A DNA stretch of 64,000 nucleotides from Amycolatopsis acidiphila (GTDB lineage: Bacteria; Actinomycetota; Actinomycetes; Mycobacteriales; Pseudonocardiaceae). The stretch lies in the NCBI RefSeq assembly GCF_021391495.1, contig NZ_CP090063.1, positions 7,626,001 through 7,690,000 of the forward strand. Reading direction: 5' to 3'. Under the pieces are notes generated by a model, which made no database searches, was not told the DNA's origin, and saw nothing but the letters and a program-made list of their open reading frames with translations. Position 1 is the stretch's first letter. Every line of letters begins with the position of its first letter. A program made the position numbers and the translations under genes. Positions 41,143 through 50,273 of this stretch are shown here, in pieces.

Positions 41143-42518
41143 GGCGTCCACCACCCCTCCGGGCGGCTCAGCAGGTCCGGGTCGAACCCGGCAGCGACCA
41201 GGTCGTCGAGGGTGTCCGCGCGCAGCGCCCCCGCCACGGGCACCGCGCGGCCGTCGGGGCCGGGCCGGTAGACCTCGTTGGAGATCACCGATCCGTCTTC
41301 GGCGCCGACAACCTCGCGGATCGAGGCGATCACCCGGGTTGTCCGGTCGGTCGCGCGGTCGAGGTGCACCACGAAGTGCACCGCAGACGCGATGAGCAGG
41401 GCGGTGGCTTCCAGCGGTAGTCGCTCGCGGCTCTGCGCGGCGTAGGAGGCGAGCCGGGTGAACGCGATCTTCGAGCTGGACGCGTGCAACGTGGCCATGG
41501 ACCCGTCGTTACCTTGGCTCATGGCGTTGAACGCGGGAATGAGTTCGGCGCCGCGGATCTCGCCGACGATCACCCGGTCCGGAGACATGCGCAGCCCCCA
41601 GCGGACGAGTTCGGCCTGATCGATGGCGCCCTCACCCTCGACGTTTGGTTCGCGGGCTTGCAGGGCGGTGACGTCGGCGTGCAGCTCGGGGTCGAGGCCG
41701 AGGCCGAGCTCGAATGCGTCCTCCACGGTGACGATGCGCTCCATGGGGTCCATTTCGGCGGCCATCGCGCGTAGCAACGTGGTTTTGCCGGCGCCGGTGC
41801 CGCCGGTGTTCAGCACGTTCTTGCGGGCCCGCACGACCGCGCGCAGGAACCGTTCCAGGCCGACGTCGAGGGTGCCGCGGCGGCGGAGCTGGGCGAGGGT
41901 GGCGGTGAGGTAGCCGTGCCGGCGGATCGTGCACGCCGTCACCCCGCCCGCGGTCAGGCCGAGCACCGCGAAGAGCCGTTCGCCGCCGGGCAGTTGGAGG
42001 TTCAGCGCGGGACTGCCGCGGTCGAACCGGCGCTCCTCGGACGAGGCGCGCGCCGCGAGCGTGCGGATCAGGTCGGTGAGTTCTTCGTTCGAGGCGGCCA
42101 CGGGGGCGACCTGGGCGCGGCGGCCGTCGCTGTACTGGACGAAGACCCGGTCGTAGCGGTTGACCGCGATCGTCTCCACGGACGGGTCGGCCAGCAACGG
42201 TTGCAGTCCGCCGAGGCCGAAGACCTCGTCGAGGACTTGGTCGACGACCCGCTGCTCGGTCGCGGAATCGACCAGGGCGCGCCCGGCGAGGAGTTCGGCC
42301 TCGCTGTGCGCGGCGACCGCGGTGTCGAGGACCTCGCGGCCGATCTCCCGGCGCCGCGCCAGGGGCAACGGCCCATCGTTGGTGCGGGTGGCGGCCTCGA
42401 CCCGGCCGGGCAGGTCCGTGGTCAGCGCCTGCCGAAGCCAGGCGCGCAGCCTGTGCTCGGCGTCCTCCGGGCCGCCGGGCGCGGTAGGGGGCGCTGTTGG
42501 GTAGTCGGTGCGGGTCAT
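41139..42518 (-). CDS. tadA: TadA/CpaF-type pilus assembly ATPase
   Basis: 459 aa. Secretion ATPase of the VirB11/GspE superfamily that powers Tad pilus extension. Walker A NTGGTGAGKTTLL lies near residues 235-247, preceded by the arginine-rich ERFLRAVVRARKNVL; the Asp box and His boxes are represented by MERIVTVEDAFELGL and GNDGSMATLHASSS. The N-terminal domain holds LGGLQPLLADPSVETIAVNR, typical of CpaF. It is coupled at both ends to its operon neighbours. Confidence 0.93.
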   Translation of the reverse strand: MTRTDYPTAPPTAPGGPEDAEHRLRAWLRQALTTDLPGRVEAATRTNDGPLPLARRREIGREVLDTAVAAHSEAELLAGRALVDSATEQRVVDQVLDEVFGLGGLQPLLADPSVETIAVNRYDRVFVQYSDGRRAQVAPVAASNEELTDLIRTLAARASSEERRFDRGSPALNLQLPGGERLFAVLGLTAGGVTACTIRRHGYLTATLAQLRRRGTLDVGLERFLRAVVRARKNVLNTGGTGAGKTTLLRAMAAEMDPMERIVTVEDAFELGLGLDPELHADVTALQAREPNVEGEGAIDQAELVRWGLRMSPDRVIVGEIRGAELIPAFNAMSQGNDGSMATLHASSSKIAFTRLASYAAQSRERLPLEATALLIASAVHFVVHLDRATDRTTRVIASIREVVGAEDGSVISNEVYRPGPDGRAVPVAGALRADTLDDLVAAGFDPDLLSRPEGWWTP

Positions 42519-43447
42519 GCGGGTGGCTCCTTCCCTGCGGTGCTGGGCTGATGGCCGTTGCGATGCGGATCGCTGACCTGCGGTGGCGTGGGCACCAGGC
42601 GCGGCGGGTGAGGTGCCGGTCCGGGCGGGGTGATGACGCCGCCGCCCGGCTGATGGCGCACCTGCTGGGCGGGCACGCCTGGTACGGCCCCCGGCGCGTT
42701 CGCCGACGGCGGGGCGGCTGGGGCGGCGGGTCCGGCGAGGGTGCGGGCGAGGGCTGCGGCCTGGTGGGCGAGGCCGCCGTTACCGCGGCGGCGGGCCGGT
42801 GGTGGCCGGTGCCCGGTCAAGGTGGCGGCAGCGGCCGGGTCGTGCGGGATGCGGCCGATCGCCGGTACACCCAGCTCGCGCTCGACATCGGCGGTCGGGT
42901 AGCCGTCTCCGGTGAGCAGGAGGCCCGGGCGCGGGGTCCAGCGGGCCAGTTCGCCCAGGCGCGCCGCGGTGTGGGCGAGGTCGTCGCCCTGGGTGCCGGT
43001 CACCAGGACGAGGGCGTCGGCGCGGCGCGCGATTGCCTCGGCCGGGGAACCCGGATCGACGCGCCCGCAGTCTGCGAGCACCACCACGCCCGGTTCGCGG
43101 GCGACGGTGGGCAGCAGCGGCCCGTCCGGGGCGGTGGCCAGGGTGGACAGCGCGGCGCGGGCGTGCGCGCCGCCGGGCGGGGCCAGCAGCACGCGGGCGC
43201 CGCTGGGCAGGGCCTGGGTGTGCTCCCACACCACCGCGGGGTCGCGGGTGCGGCGCGCGGCGGCGGCGAGGCTGACCAGCCCCGGGCTCGCGGGCAGGCC
43301 GAAGCGCATCGCCAGATCGCCGCCGGCCGGGTCGACCTCGGCGACCAGACGGCGGGTGTTCTCCGTCTGCGGCCACTTCACGGCCAGGGCCACGGCCAGG
43401 GTGGTCACTCCCGGCGAGCCCTTCACCGAACACAACGCGATGAGCAT
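42515..43447 (-). CDS. TadZ/CpaE-like MinD-type ATPase
   Basis: 310 aa. A deviant Walker A CSVKGSPGVTTLAVAL opens the protein at residues 6-21; RLVAEVDPAGGDLAMRFG and VVVLADCGRVDPGSPAEAIA match MinD/ParA-like boxes. The last 90 residues are Pro/His-rich and probably disordered. TadZ-type proteins place the Tad apparatus in the cell. It starts in a TGATG overlap with the SAF-domain gene and overlaps tadA by 4 nt. Confidence 0.8.
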   Translation of the reverse strand: MLIALCSVKGSPGVTTLAVALAVKWPQTENTRRLVAEVDPAGGDLAMRFGLPASPGLVSLAAAARRTRDPAVVWEHTQALPSGARVLLAPPGGAHARAALSTLATAPDGPLLPTVAREPGVVVLADCGRVDPGSPAEAIARRADALVLVTGTQGDDLAHTAARLGELARWTPRPGLLLTGDGYPTADVERELGVPAIGRIPHDPAAAATLTGHRPPPARRRGNGGLAHQAAALARTLAGPAAPAAPPSANAPGAVPGVPAQQVRHQPGGGVITPPGPAPHPPRLVPTPPQVSDPHRNGHQPSTAGKEPPA

Positions 43448-44166
43448 CAGCGGCCACCGCCCGCGGGTTGCATCACCAGTGCGAGCTGACCGGCCGGGAC
43501 CTGCGCCAGCTGCGACGCGCTCCCGGTGTCGAGGTCCAGCGACACCACGCTCGTCTGGTCCGTGCCCGCCGGGGACACGCCGACGACGGTGGCCCGCCAG
43601 GACGTACCCGGGCCTTGGCCTTGCGCGGTGGTGGTCGAGGTTCCCGCCGCGGTGGCGGCGGTGACGACGACGGTCACCGGGGTTCCGGCGGCGAGTTCGG
43701 GCGGGAACTGCCCGGGCTTCACGCCGACCGCGACCACGGCCCGGCCCGCCGCCGGGATCGCGGCACCGCCCACCGCGTCCGGGGTCAGCAGCGCTCCAGG
43801 CCCGAGGCTGGTCGCCATCGGCCGCCCCACCACGCTGGCCGCTTGGTCCGCCGGAATCAGTGCCACGCCCGGTGCGGCGGACACGTCGATGCTGCGCAGG
43901 TCCGCGGGCGTCAGCACGTGCCCGAGCGCGACCGGTTTCGCCAGCGCCAGCATCGGCGTCCGGTCCTGGGTGCTGGTGGTCCACCACACCGCGCCCCCGA
44001 CACACAGCACGACCAGGAGCACCCCGGTCACCAGGTGCGGCAGCCGCCTGCGGCGACCGCGGCGCGGAGCTGACGTCGCGGGAGAGCCGGAACGGTCCAG
44101 CCACGACACCGGCCGGGGTTCACCGGTCGCGTTGTGGCCGCGTGCGGGAGTGTCGGTGCTGGTCAC
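43447..44166 (-). CDS. SAF-domain (CpaB/RcpC-like) membrane-anchored protein
   Basis: 239 aa from GTG 44166, chosen because a strong GGAGG lies 7 nt upstream; ATGs at 44184 and 44208 are less well placed. A membrane helix (VTGVLLVVLCVGGAVWWTTS) follows a basic N-terminus. The SAF domain includes LAKPVALGHVLTPADLRSID and IPADQAASVVGRPMATSLGP. CpaB/RcpC proteins sit in the envelope part of the Tad machine. First gene of the leftward core operon. Confidence 0.8.
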   Translation of the reverse strand: MTSTDTPARGHNATGEPRPVSWLDRSGSPATSAPRRGRRRRLPHLVTGVLLVVLCVGGAVWWTTSTQDRTPMLALAKPVALGHVLTPADLRSIDVSAAPGVALIPADQAASVVGRPMATSLGPGALLTPDAVGGAAIPAAGRAVVAVGVKPGQFPPELAAGTPVTVVVTAATAAGTSTTTAQGQGPGTSWRATVVGVSPAGTDQTSVVSLDLDTGSASQLAQVPAGQLALVMQPAGGGR

Positions 44167-44293
44167 GAGAAGTCCTCCAGGCATAGCTCGCCCGCACCAC
44201 GTATTCATCCGGCGAGAAATGCCGCCGCGAATACGCGGTCAGGAAAGGAAAGAAACGAAAATGACTAATTCAGTTGGGAAAAGACATTCCGGC

Positions 44294-45313
44294 CTATCCG
44301 GTGCCCAGGGCCTGGGCTTCGGCGACCCGGAAGGACGCCGCGGCACTGGTGGTCATGTCCGGGAAGGTCCCCGCGGCCCCGCCGCCGGACCAGGTGATCC
44401 GCCACGACACCGTCGCCGTGCCCGGGAACCGCTCGCCCGGGGCACCGGCCGAGGATTGTTGGTAGGTGTGGCCGCAATCGGGCGAAGACGCGTGCGGATC
44501 ACCGTGAGCGGGGAATGGGGTGCCTGGCCCGATGCAGGTCACGGTGCTGCCATCACCCATCGCCCAGGACACCGAGGTCGGGGTCGCGGTAGCAGTAACC
44601 GATATCGCTGGCACGGACGCTGTCGCCGATTGCGGTTGCCACATCGCGCGGTCCAACCACAACCAGGTCGGCAGTCGCACCAGCTGCGTCCCGGCCGGAC
44701 TCGACACGATCGCCGGACTCGGTAACCGCAGCTGCGACCGCGCCTGCTCCGCCAGCTCCTCCGGCGAGGGCAAGGGCGCCGCACCCGGTGCCTGACCGTC
44801 GGGGATCCATACCGGTGCCCGGTAGAGGGCGTCGCGCATGCCCTGGCCGGAACATTGGTAGACGTACCACCCGCCGCCCTGTTCTGGAGCTTGCGCCAGG
44901 ACTATGGCTTCGGGTCGCGAACGGGATAGCGACACGAACTGCACACCGCCGGAGCGCGAGGGCCGTGGGTGGTAGCTGACCGTCTGCATTCCGTTGGCCG
45001 GTGGCTGGTAGTCGCTGCGCACATACGAGCAATCGGCCTTGTTGTCGTCGCCGCCGACGATCCGGTCGCCGGGTGGAGGGGCTGGGGTGTCCGGGCTCCC
45101 GGCTTGTGATTTCGGTTCGCCGGGGCGCGGTCCCGGTCGCGGTGCGGGCTTGCCGCCACCGCGTTGTCCCGCGCCGAGTTCGCATCCGGCGTAGGAGTTC
45201 TGGCCGCAGTTGACGTCGCCGTACCAGTCGCCGGCCAGCGCGGGTGTGAGGCTCACGAGTATCGCGGCGGAGGTCAAGATCGTCAGGGTGCCCAGTCGTC
45301 TTGCGGTCAGCAT
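44294..45313 (-). CDS. Secreted protein with PKD-like C-terminus
   Basis: 339 aa. Signal peptide at residues about 1-28 (LTILTSAAILVSLTPALAGD). Cys residues in the mature part (NCGQNSYAGCELG, CSYVRSDYQPP, YQCSGQGM) may form disulfides. A C-terminal PKD-like part contains VSWAMGDGSTVTC and SPDCGHTYQQSS, then VSWRITWSGGG. The upstream lipoprotein gene overlaps it by 7 nt. I recall similar secreted proteins near pilus or conjugation genes in streptomycetes; function unknown. Confidence 0.7.
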   Translation of the reverse strand: MLTARRLGTLTILTSAAILVSLTPALAGDWYGDVNCGQNSYAGCELGAGQRGGGKPAPRPGPRPGEPKSQAGSPDTPAPPPGDRIVGGDDNKADCSYVRSDYQPPANGMQTVSYHPRPSRSGGVQFVSLSRSRPEAIVLAQAPEQGGGWYVYQCSGQGMRDALYRAPVWIPDGQAPGAAPLPSPEELAEQARSQLRLPSPAIVSSPAGTQLVRLPTWLWLDRAMWQPQSATASVPAISVTATATPTSVSWAMGDGSTVTCIGPGTPFPAHGDPHASSPDCGHTYQQSSAGAPGERFPGTATVSWRITWSGGGAAGTFPDMTTSAAASFRVAEAQALGTG

Positions 45314-45876
45314 GTTCCGGTTCCTTCCACAGCGAACCGGGTCACCCGCCAGGAGCTGTCGACGGCGAGCTTCACCTCGGCGTTGATCAGGTGCTTGCCA
45401 CCTGGCTCGTTGTCGGCGGGTTGTCCGTTGTCCGCGCGGTATTTCAACCAGTTCGTGGCGTCCGAGCAGTCGCGGATCATGACGGTCTTGGGTGCGTCCT
45501 GCGGCTCCACGGACTGCACGACCGGGGTGTTGACGGGCTTTCCCTTGGTGATCAGGCCGTTGTAGTGATCGGCGTACATCTGGCGCGACAGCACCGACAG
45601 CGCGTCGCCGGTGGCGTGGTCGGCCAGCCGGGGCGACTGCCAATCGGACGTGGTCGCCACGGCGGCGACGTCCTCCCACAAGCCCAAGTAGGCGGCGGTG
45701 GCCTTCTGCTTGGCGATGTCGGCGGGCGAGGCGGCCGTGGTGCTGGGGGCGGGCGGCGGCGTGGGCGTTGAGGAGGCCGGGGCCGCGCCGTTGTCTGAGC
45801 TGCAGGCGCTTAGTCCGAGTCCGGTCGCGGTGGCGAGGGCGGCCAGGGCGAGGCGGGTGCTGCGGTGGTGGGTCAT
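45307..45876 (-). CDS. Lipoprotein with NTF2-like body
   Basis: 189 aa. The lipobox GLGLSACSS gives Cys near residue 25, after a signal peptide (LALAALATATG). The body has KQKATAAYLGLWEDVAAVAT, then HATGDALSVL, then IRDCSDATNWLKY and a closing WRVTRFAVEGTGTC, a layout seen in small NTF2-like lipoproteins of actinobacteria. Probably surface-anchored and linked to the secreted PKD-like protein by overlapping translation. Confidence 0.75.
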   Translation of the reverse strand: MTHHRSTRLALAALATATGLGLSACSSDNGAAPASSTPTPPPAPSTTAASPADIAKQKATAAYLGLWEDVAAVATTSDWQSPRLADHATGDALSVLSRQMYADHYNGLITKGKPVNTPVVQSVEPQDAPKTVMIRDCSDATNWLKYRADNGQPADNEPGGKHLINAEVKLAVDSSWRVTRFAVEGTGTC

Positions 45877-46095
45877 CACGGTCCCCCATTTCGTCGACGA
45901 TCGCTGGTCAGCGTGGGCAGGCCACACCGTGATACACCCCGGTGGTGGGCTCGTCCCAAGACCGACTTTCGTGGCGTTGATGCTCCGGGCAGCCGCTCCG
46001 GGGTGAAGTTCACCCGTTGGGTTGAGTGCGGGTGGGGCCCAGGAGCAGGCGGGCAGGATGGCGTACAGGGTGATCACGCGAGGGCCGGAGGGGTC

Positions 46096-46746
46096 GTGCA
46101 GCTGACAACCAGCAGCTGGTGGTGGACCGCTGGCGCCGCCTCGGTCGGGCTGGTGCTCGGCGCGGCGGCCAGCGGGCTCACCCGGCGGTTCCTGCGAGGC
46201 GAGCGGGCGCTGGCCGGGTCGTGGTGGCTCGGCGCCGTGCTCACCGCCGCTGTCCTGGGGTTGCTGGGCTGGCGCGTCGGAGCCCGCGGCGAACTCGCCG
46301 TCTACGGGTTCGTGGCCGTGCTGGCGGTCCCCTTGGCGGTGATCGATTGGCGCGAGCATCGGCTGCCCCGGGCGTTGATGTGGCCGCAGCTGGCCGGCGT
46401 CCTGGTGGGATTCGGGGTGCTGTGCCTGGCACGCCACGACCCCGCGCCGGGTGTTCGGGCGCTCGCCGCGCTGGCGGCGGCGGGCGTGCTGTTCCTGGTC
46501 CTGGCTGTGGCCACGGGCGGGGGTGTCGGCGCCGGGGACGTCAGCGCCGCTGCCGTGGTCGGGCTGGTGACCGGGTGGAGCGGATGGCCCCAGGTCGCCG
46601 GGGCGCTGCTGGCGGCCTCGGTGCTCGCCCTGGTTGCGGTCGCCGTGCCCGGCGCCCGCCAGCGTGCCGACAACGGCGCCACGGTGGTGCCGTTCGGTCC
46701 GTGCCTTCTGGCCGGTGCGCTGGTCATGGTTCTGGTCAGCGGATAG
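46096..46746 (+). CDS. Prepilin peptidase (A24 family)
   Basis: 216 aa from GTG 46096 (GGAGGGG upstream). Several hydrophobic helices; catalytic Asp residues are expected in VIDWREHRLPRALM (Asp near residue 78) and in GGGVGAGDVSAAAVVGL (Asp near residue 144). It would cleave the leader of the pilin and pseudopilins of the locus. It reads rightward, divergent from the lipoprotein operon. Confidence 0.87.
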   Translation: MQLTTSSWWWTAGAASVGLVLGAAASGLTRRFLRGERALAGSWWLGAVLTAAVLGLLGWRVGARGELAVYGFVAVLAVPLAVIDWREHRLPRALMWPQLAGVLVGFGVLCLARHDPAPGVRALAALAAAGVLFLVLAVATGGGVGAGDVSAAAVVGLVTGWSGWPQVAGALLAASVLALVAVAVPGARQRADNGATVVPFGPCLLAGALVMVLVSG

Positions 46747-46790
46747 CGCTGTGCTCGCCGTGACGGACTGCGTGCGGTAGAGGAGTGGAG

Positions 46791-47198
46791 TCATCGCGCG
46801 TACTGCTCCGATCGGGAGAACCTGCGGTGTCGTCCGGTGGTGCGTCGTGTGGAGGGCTCGGGCGAGTCCGCGCTGTCCGCACCGGGCCTGGGTTCGGCGT
46901 CGTCGGCGGTTCCCGCGTTCTGTTCGAGGCGTGGGCAGGGAAGGGCCGTGTGGGCGTTTCCCTCCGCAGCGCTCACGTCGGCGACGGGTTCGGTGTCGGC
47001 CGATTCGCCCGAGTCGCTGGCGTTGTCGGCCGCGGGTGAAGCGGTGACGAGTTCGGCGACCGGCTGCCACGTGACGCAGTGGTCGCACCAGACGTAGCGG
47101 GGAATGGATTGCGGGTTCTCGACGAGTTCGGCGATCTCAGCGTCGCCGATCTCGTCCAGGCAGCGCGTGTGGGAGCAAAGGAGGAGGAAGTGCACCAT
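46791..47198 (-). CDS. Small Cys-pair protein with disordered acidic tail
   Basis: 135 aa. MVHFLLLCSHTRCLDEIGDA and RYVWCDHCVTWQPVAELV contain two Cys pairs about 30 residues apart, suggesting one zinc site. The rest is Asp/Ala/Ser/Glu-rich then basic. ATG 47198 follows the good ribosome-binding site AGGAGGAAG region on the other strand, so the start is moderately supported. Function unknown; convergent with the peptidase gene. Confidence 0.5.
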   Translation of the reverse strand: MVHFLLLCSHTRCLDEIGDAEIAELVENPQSIPRYVWCDHCVTWQPVAELVTASPAADNASDSGESADTEPVADVSAAEGNAHTALPCPRLEQNAGTADDAEPRPGADSADSPEPSTRRTTGRHRRFSRSEQYAR

Positions 47199-47899
47199 CG
47201 GCGTGCTCCGTCCGAGACGGTGGGGGCTGGAGGGCGGAAGTGGAGGTGCGGGGGACGCAAAGGCTGGGTTCCTGGCGAGCCCCCGCACCGCCTGGTCCGC
47301 GCGCGGCTGGGCTCCCGGAGTCGGGTGCTGCTGGCCGTCTACAGGCGATGGCCCGCAGAGCGAGCCGACGGTCCGGGCCATCGTTGAACCGGCCCGCGAG
47401 ACGGGCGCTGAAATTGAGAGACCCCCAGGGTTTTCCGGACGAGACAACGCATGCCGGAATGCGACTATGGGCAGATTCCTATTCAGGCAGTCAAATACGG
47501 CTCTGCTGCGGAAGGGAAGATTTCGGCCTGCCGATGTTTCCCCTGCGATGAGGTGCGCGGACATGATGCCGGGCGCCGGGGTGACACCTGGGGGGAGGAG
47601 TGTCACCCCGGCCAGCGAAGCCGCGCGGGACGCCATCGATCCCCCGACTGGACCGATGGTTCCGGGAGGTGGCTCGGCTCGCATGACTCCACAGTGGAAC
47701 AACGAGGGCCCGTCGAGCTCGATTGTCCGAGGACAATCTTGTGCTTTTTTTGTGCTCGTTTTGTGCTCGTTTTGTCCAGATGAAAACCATTGTCATCTGG
47801 CGAAGGAAATGGCGGCGCAGGGTGTCCGCCTCGATACTTCCTGTTATTCCGGGCGTGCGCGCGGTTTAGCGTAGCGGCATACACGTGAATAGCTCCAGT
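47199..47899. other. Gene-free stretch beside the STAND regulator
   Basis: No convincing gene in either direction over about 700 nt. Features seen are the dyad at 47721-47738, the T-rich tract with repeated TTGTGCTCG-type units at 47741-47775, and the terminator hairpin at 47900. Short frames lack ribosome-binding sites or extended codon bias. It lies downstream of the leftward STAND gene and upstream of the small Cys-pair gene, whose promoter it may contain. Confidence 0.5.
47721..47738. repeat. Dyad GATTGTCC-GA-GGACAATC next to T-tract
   Basis: A perfect 8-bp inverted pair with a 2-nt centre, followed within 10 nt by TTTTTTT and tandem TTGTGCTCG-like units. Read rightward it resembles an intrinsic terminator (7-bp stem, 4-nt loop, T-run). 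A regulator site is also possible. Confidence 0.4.
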
Positions 47900-47927
47900 G
47901 GGCTCCGGGTGTGTCACACCGGAGCCC
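47900..47927 (-). terminator. Strong hairpin downstream of the STAND gene
   Basis: GGGCTCCGG at 47900 pairs with CCGGAGCCC ending at 47927, extended by TGTG/CACA around a single-base loop region with one bulge. It lies 43 nt after the stop of the leftward STAND gene, as expected for its terminator. Confidence 0.6.
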
Positions 47928-47969
47928 GGCGTCGCGGAGACGAGAGAACGTGGCGCCCTCGGCTTTTGT

Positions 47970-50273
47970 TTAGGCGCAGGGCTCGCCGCGGACGCCCAGG
48001 CAGACGTTGATCGTGGCGATCTGGGCCTGGATGTCGAGCGCGCGCGGGTCTTGCAGTGATTCGAGAATCGCGCCCGCCGCGCGATAGGAGGCGCGCGCAC
48101 CGTCGGCGTCGCCGAGCTTGGCCAGCGCCTCGGCTCGGGCGACAAGCGTCTCGGCCTCGCCCCAGCGTTCGCGGCCGATGCGGCGCACGGCCAAGGCTGC
48201 GTCGAAGTGGGTCAGCGCGGCGCGCGCGTGGTGCTGCTGGAGCAGGACCAGGCCGAGCTGGTGGTGGGCCAGGCTGGCGACGGGCTGCTTCGGCGCGATC
48301 GCGAGGGCTCGGGCGAGCGCGTCCTCCGCGAGGGCGCGGGCGTCGTCGGTGTTGCCCAGGTTCTGGTGCGTTCCGGAGAGCATGGCGCGGACGACGGCGA
48401 CGCCGAGGTCGAGTCCGACGCGCGCGAACAGCGTCTCGGCCAGTTCGTAGGCGGCTTTGGCGTCGTCGTGGCGGTCGAAGGCGGTGTAGGCGGCGGCCAG
48501 GCCGAACTCGCTCCAGGCGCGGGCGCGATCGTCGCCCAGCTCGGCCTGCAGCTCGATCGCGCGACGCAGGTGCTCGATGGCTTCCTCGGTACGTCCGAGT
48601 TCGTGCAGGACCCAGCCAACGCTCTGAGTGCTGCGAGCGACGCCAGGGACGCTCTTCAGGGCGTGCGCGGCGGCAAGCCCTTCGGTGCTGGCGGTGAGCC
48701 AGGCGCTCCAGTTCTTGGTCAGGTAGAAGTAGGGCAAGAAGAGGGCGGGCAGCATCCACGCGGCGTCTCCCGCACCGCGGGATCGGGCGTGGCGGGCGAG
48801 TTCGATCGCGGTGGCGGCTTCGGTCTCGCACCAGGCCAGCGCGCCGTGGTAGTCGCCAGCTGGGAATGGCGCGGCGACGCCGAAAGCGGTGTCGAGTTCG
48901 ACATCGAGGGTGAGCCCGGAGCCCGCCCAGTTCGGGGCCAGCGCGTTGCTCGCCGTCCACGCGGTGGCCACGTACCAGCGCAGGAGCCGGTCGTGGGCCC
49001 GTTCCAGCTCGTTGAGGGGCTCTTCGACCACGGCACGCTGGTAGGCGTAGGCGCGCAGGAGGTGGTTCATCCGCATGCGCCCGGCGCCGACCGGCGCCGC
49101 TTCGAGTAGGTGCGCGTGGCGCAGGACATCCAGGGTTTCGCGAACACCGTCGGGGCTGAGACCGGACTGGGCGGCGACCGCCTCGGCGCTGATGAACGAG
49201 GCGGGGATGATGCCGGCCAGCCGGAACACCCGCCGCTCGCGCGGCGAGAGCGCGAGGTAGGACAGGTCGATGACGCCGTGGATGTTCACCGTGGGATCCG
49301 ACGAGGTGAACACGTCCAGGCGTCGGTTCTCGCTCGCGAGCTGGTCGGCCAGGTCCTGCAGCGAGTCGTGCGGGTGCTGCTGGATGCGCTCGGCGGCGAC
49401 GAGCACGGCCATCGGCAGCCGCCCGCAGCGGCGCACGATCGCCTCGGCCGCCTCGCGCTCGGCGCCGACGCGGGCCTCGCCGATCCGCGCGCGTAGCAGG
49501 GTCAGGGCCTCCTCCGTCGTCAGCGGTGGCAGGTCGATGTGCAGGCCGCCGCTGTGCAGCAGCAGCGAGGGCTGGTGTTCGCGGCTGGTCAGCACCACCA
49601 CGCTGCCCGCGCCGGGTAGCAGGTGCCGTACCTGGTCGTAGCTGGCGATGTTGTCCAGTACGACCACGGCGGGCCGCTGGGCCAGCAGTGAGCGGTACCG
49701 CGCGGCGCGTTCGTCGATGGTGCCCCGCTGCGCGTCGATACCGGCGCCGAGGGCGTGCAGGAAGCCATCCAGGATTTCCCCAGGATCCACGGCGCTGCCT
49801 GGAGCTAGCCCGCGCATGTCGGCGAACAGGCAGCCGCCGCTGAAGCGCTCCTGGACCCGCGCGGCCCAGTGCAGCGCCAGCGAGGTCTTGCCGACCCAGA
49901 ATCCGCCCTCGATGACGGCGGTGACGGCGGCTCCCGGCCGGGTTTGCGTGATCAGTGCGGCGTCGAGCTGGTGCAGGTAGGTCTCGCGGCCGACGAAGTC
50001 CGCGGCGGCCGGCGGCAGCTGCATCGGCCGGGCAGGCGGGCGGCGAGCCTCGTCCTGTTCGCGCGCGAGCTTTTCCAGTTCGCCTTCGGCGCGTAGCGCG
50101 CGGTCGACCTCGCTGACCAGCGCGGGCGCGAGGGGCCGCGCGCCGTGCAGCATCTTCGACAGGTAGCTCGCGCTGTAGTTGGTCCGCGCCGCGATATCCC
50201 CGATCGTCATCCCCCGCCGACGGCGCAACCGATGCACCGCCTCGGCAAAACTGTTGATGGACCTCAATGTCAC
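47970..50273 (-). CDS. STAND regulator: XRE, NB-ARC and TPR
   Basis: 767 aa from GTG 50273 (GGGGGAG upstream); the frame is open further but a start inside the promoter region is unlikely. An XRE domain (residues about 9-60: LRRRRGMTIGDIAARTNYSA, LSKMLHG) is followed by an NB-ARC ATPase: P-loop IEGGFWVGKTSLALHW near residue 123, Walker B AVVVLDNIAS, sensor-like VVVLTSREH. The C-terminal half is helical TPR repeats (WVLHELGRTEEAIEHLRRAI, and others). The P-loop is unusual with FW before VGKT. Such proteins sense ligands via TPRs and switch DNA binding. Target unknown; possibly a defence or development regulator. Confidence 0.82.
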   Translation of the reverse strand: MTLRSINSFAEAVHRLRRRRGMTIGDIAARTNYSASYLSKMLHGARPLAPALVSEVDRALRAEGELEKLAREQDEARRPPARPMQLPPAAADFVGRETYLHQLDAALITQTRPGAAVTAVIEGGFWVGKTSLALHWAARVQERFSGGCLFADMRGLAPGSAVDPGEILDGFLHALGAGIDAQRGTIDERAARYRSLLAQRPAVVVLDNIASYDQVRHLLPGAGSVVVLTSREHQPSLLLHSGGLHIDLPPLTTEEALTLLRARIGEARVGAEREAAEAIVRRCGRLPMAVLVAAERIQQHPHDSLQDLADQLASENRRLDVFTSSDPTVNIHGVIDLSYLALSPRERRVFRLAGIIPASFISAEAVAAQSGLSPDGVRETLDVLRHAHLLEAAPVGAGRMRMNHLLRAYAYQRAVVEEPLNELERAHDRLLRWYVATAWTASNALAPNWAGSGLTLDVELDTAFGVAAPFPAGDYHGALAWCETEAATAIELARHARSRGAGDAAWMLPALFLPYFYLTKNWSAWLTASTEGLAAAHALKSVPGVARSTQSVGWVLHELGRTEEAIEHLRRAIELQAELGDDRARAWSEFGLAAAYTAFDRHDDAKAAYELAETLFARVGLDLGVAVVRAMLSGTHQNLGNTDDARALAEDALARALAIAPKQPVASLAHHQLGLVLLQQHHARAALTHFDAALAVRRIGRERWGEAETLVARAEALAKLGDADGARASYRAAGAILESLQDPRALDIQAQIATINVCLGVRGEPCA

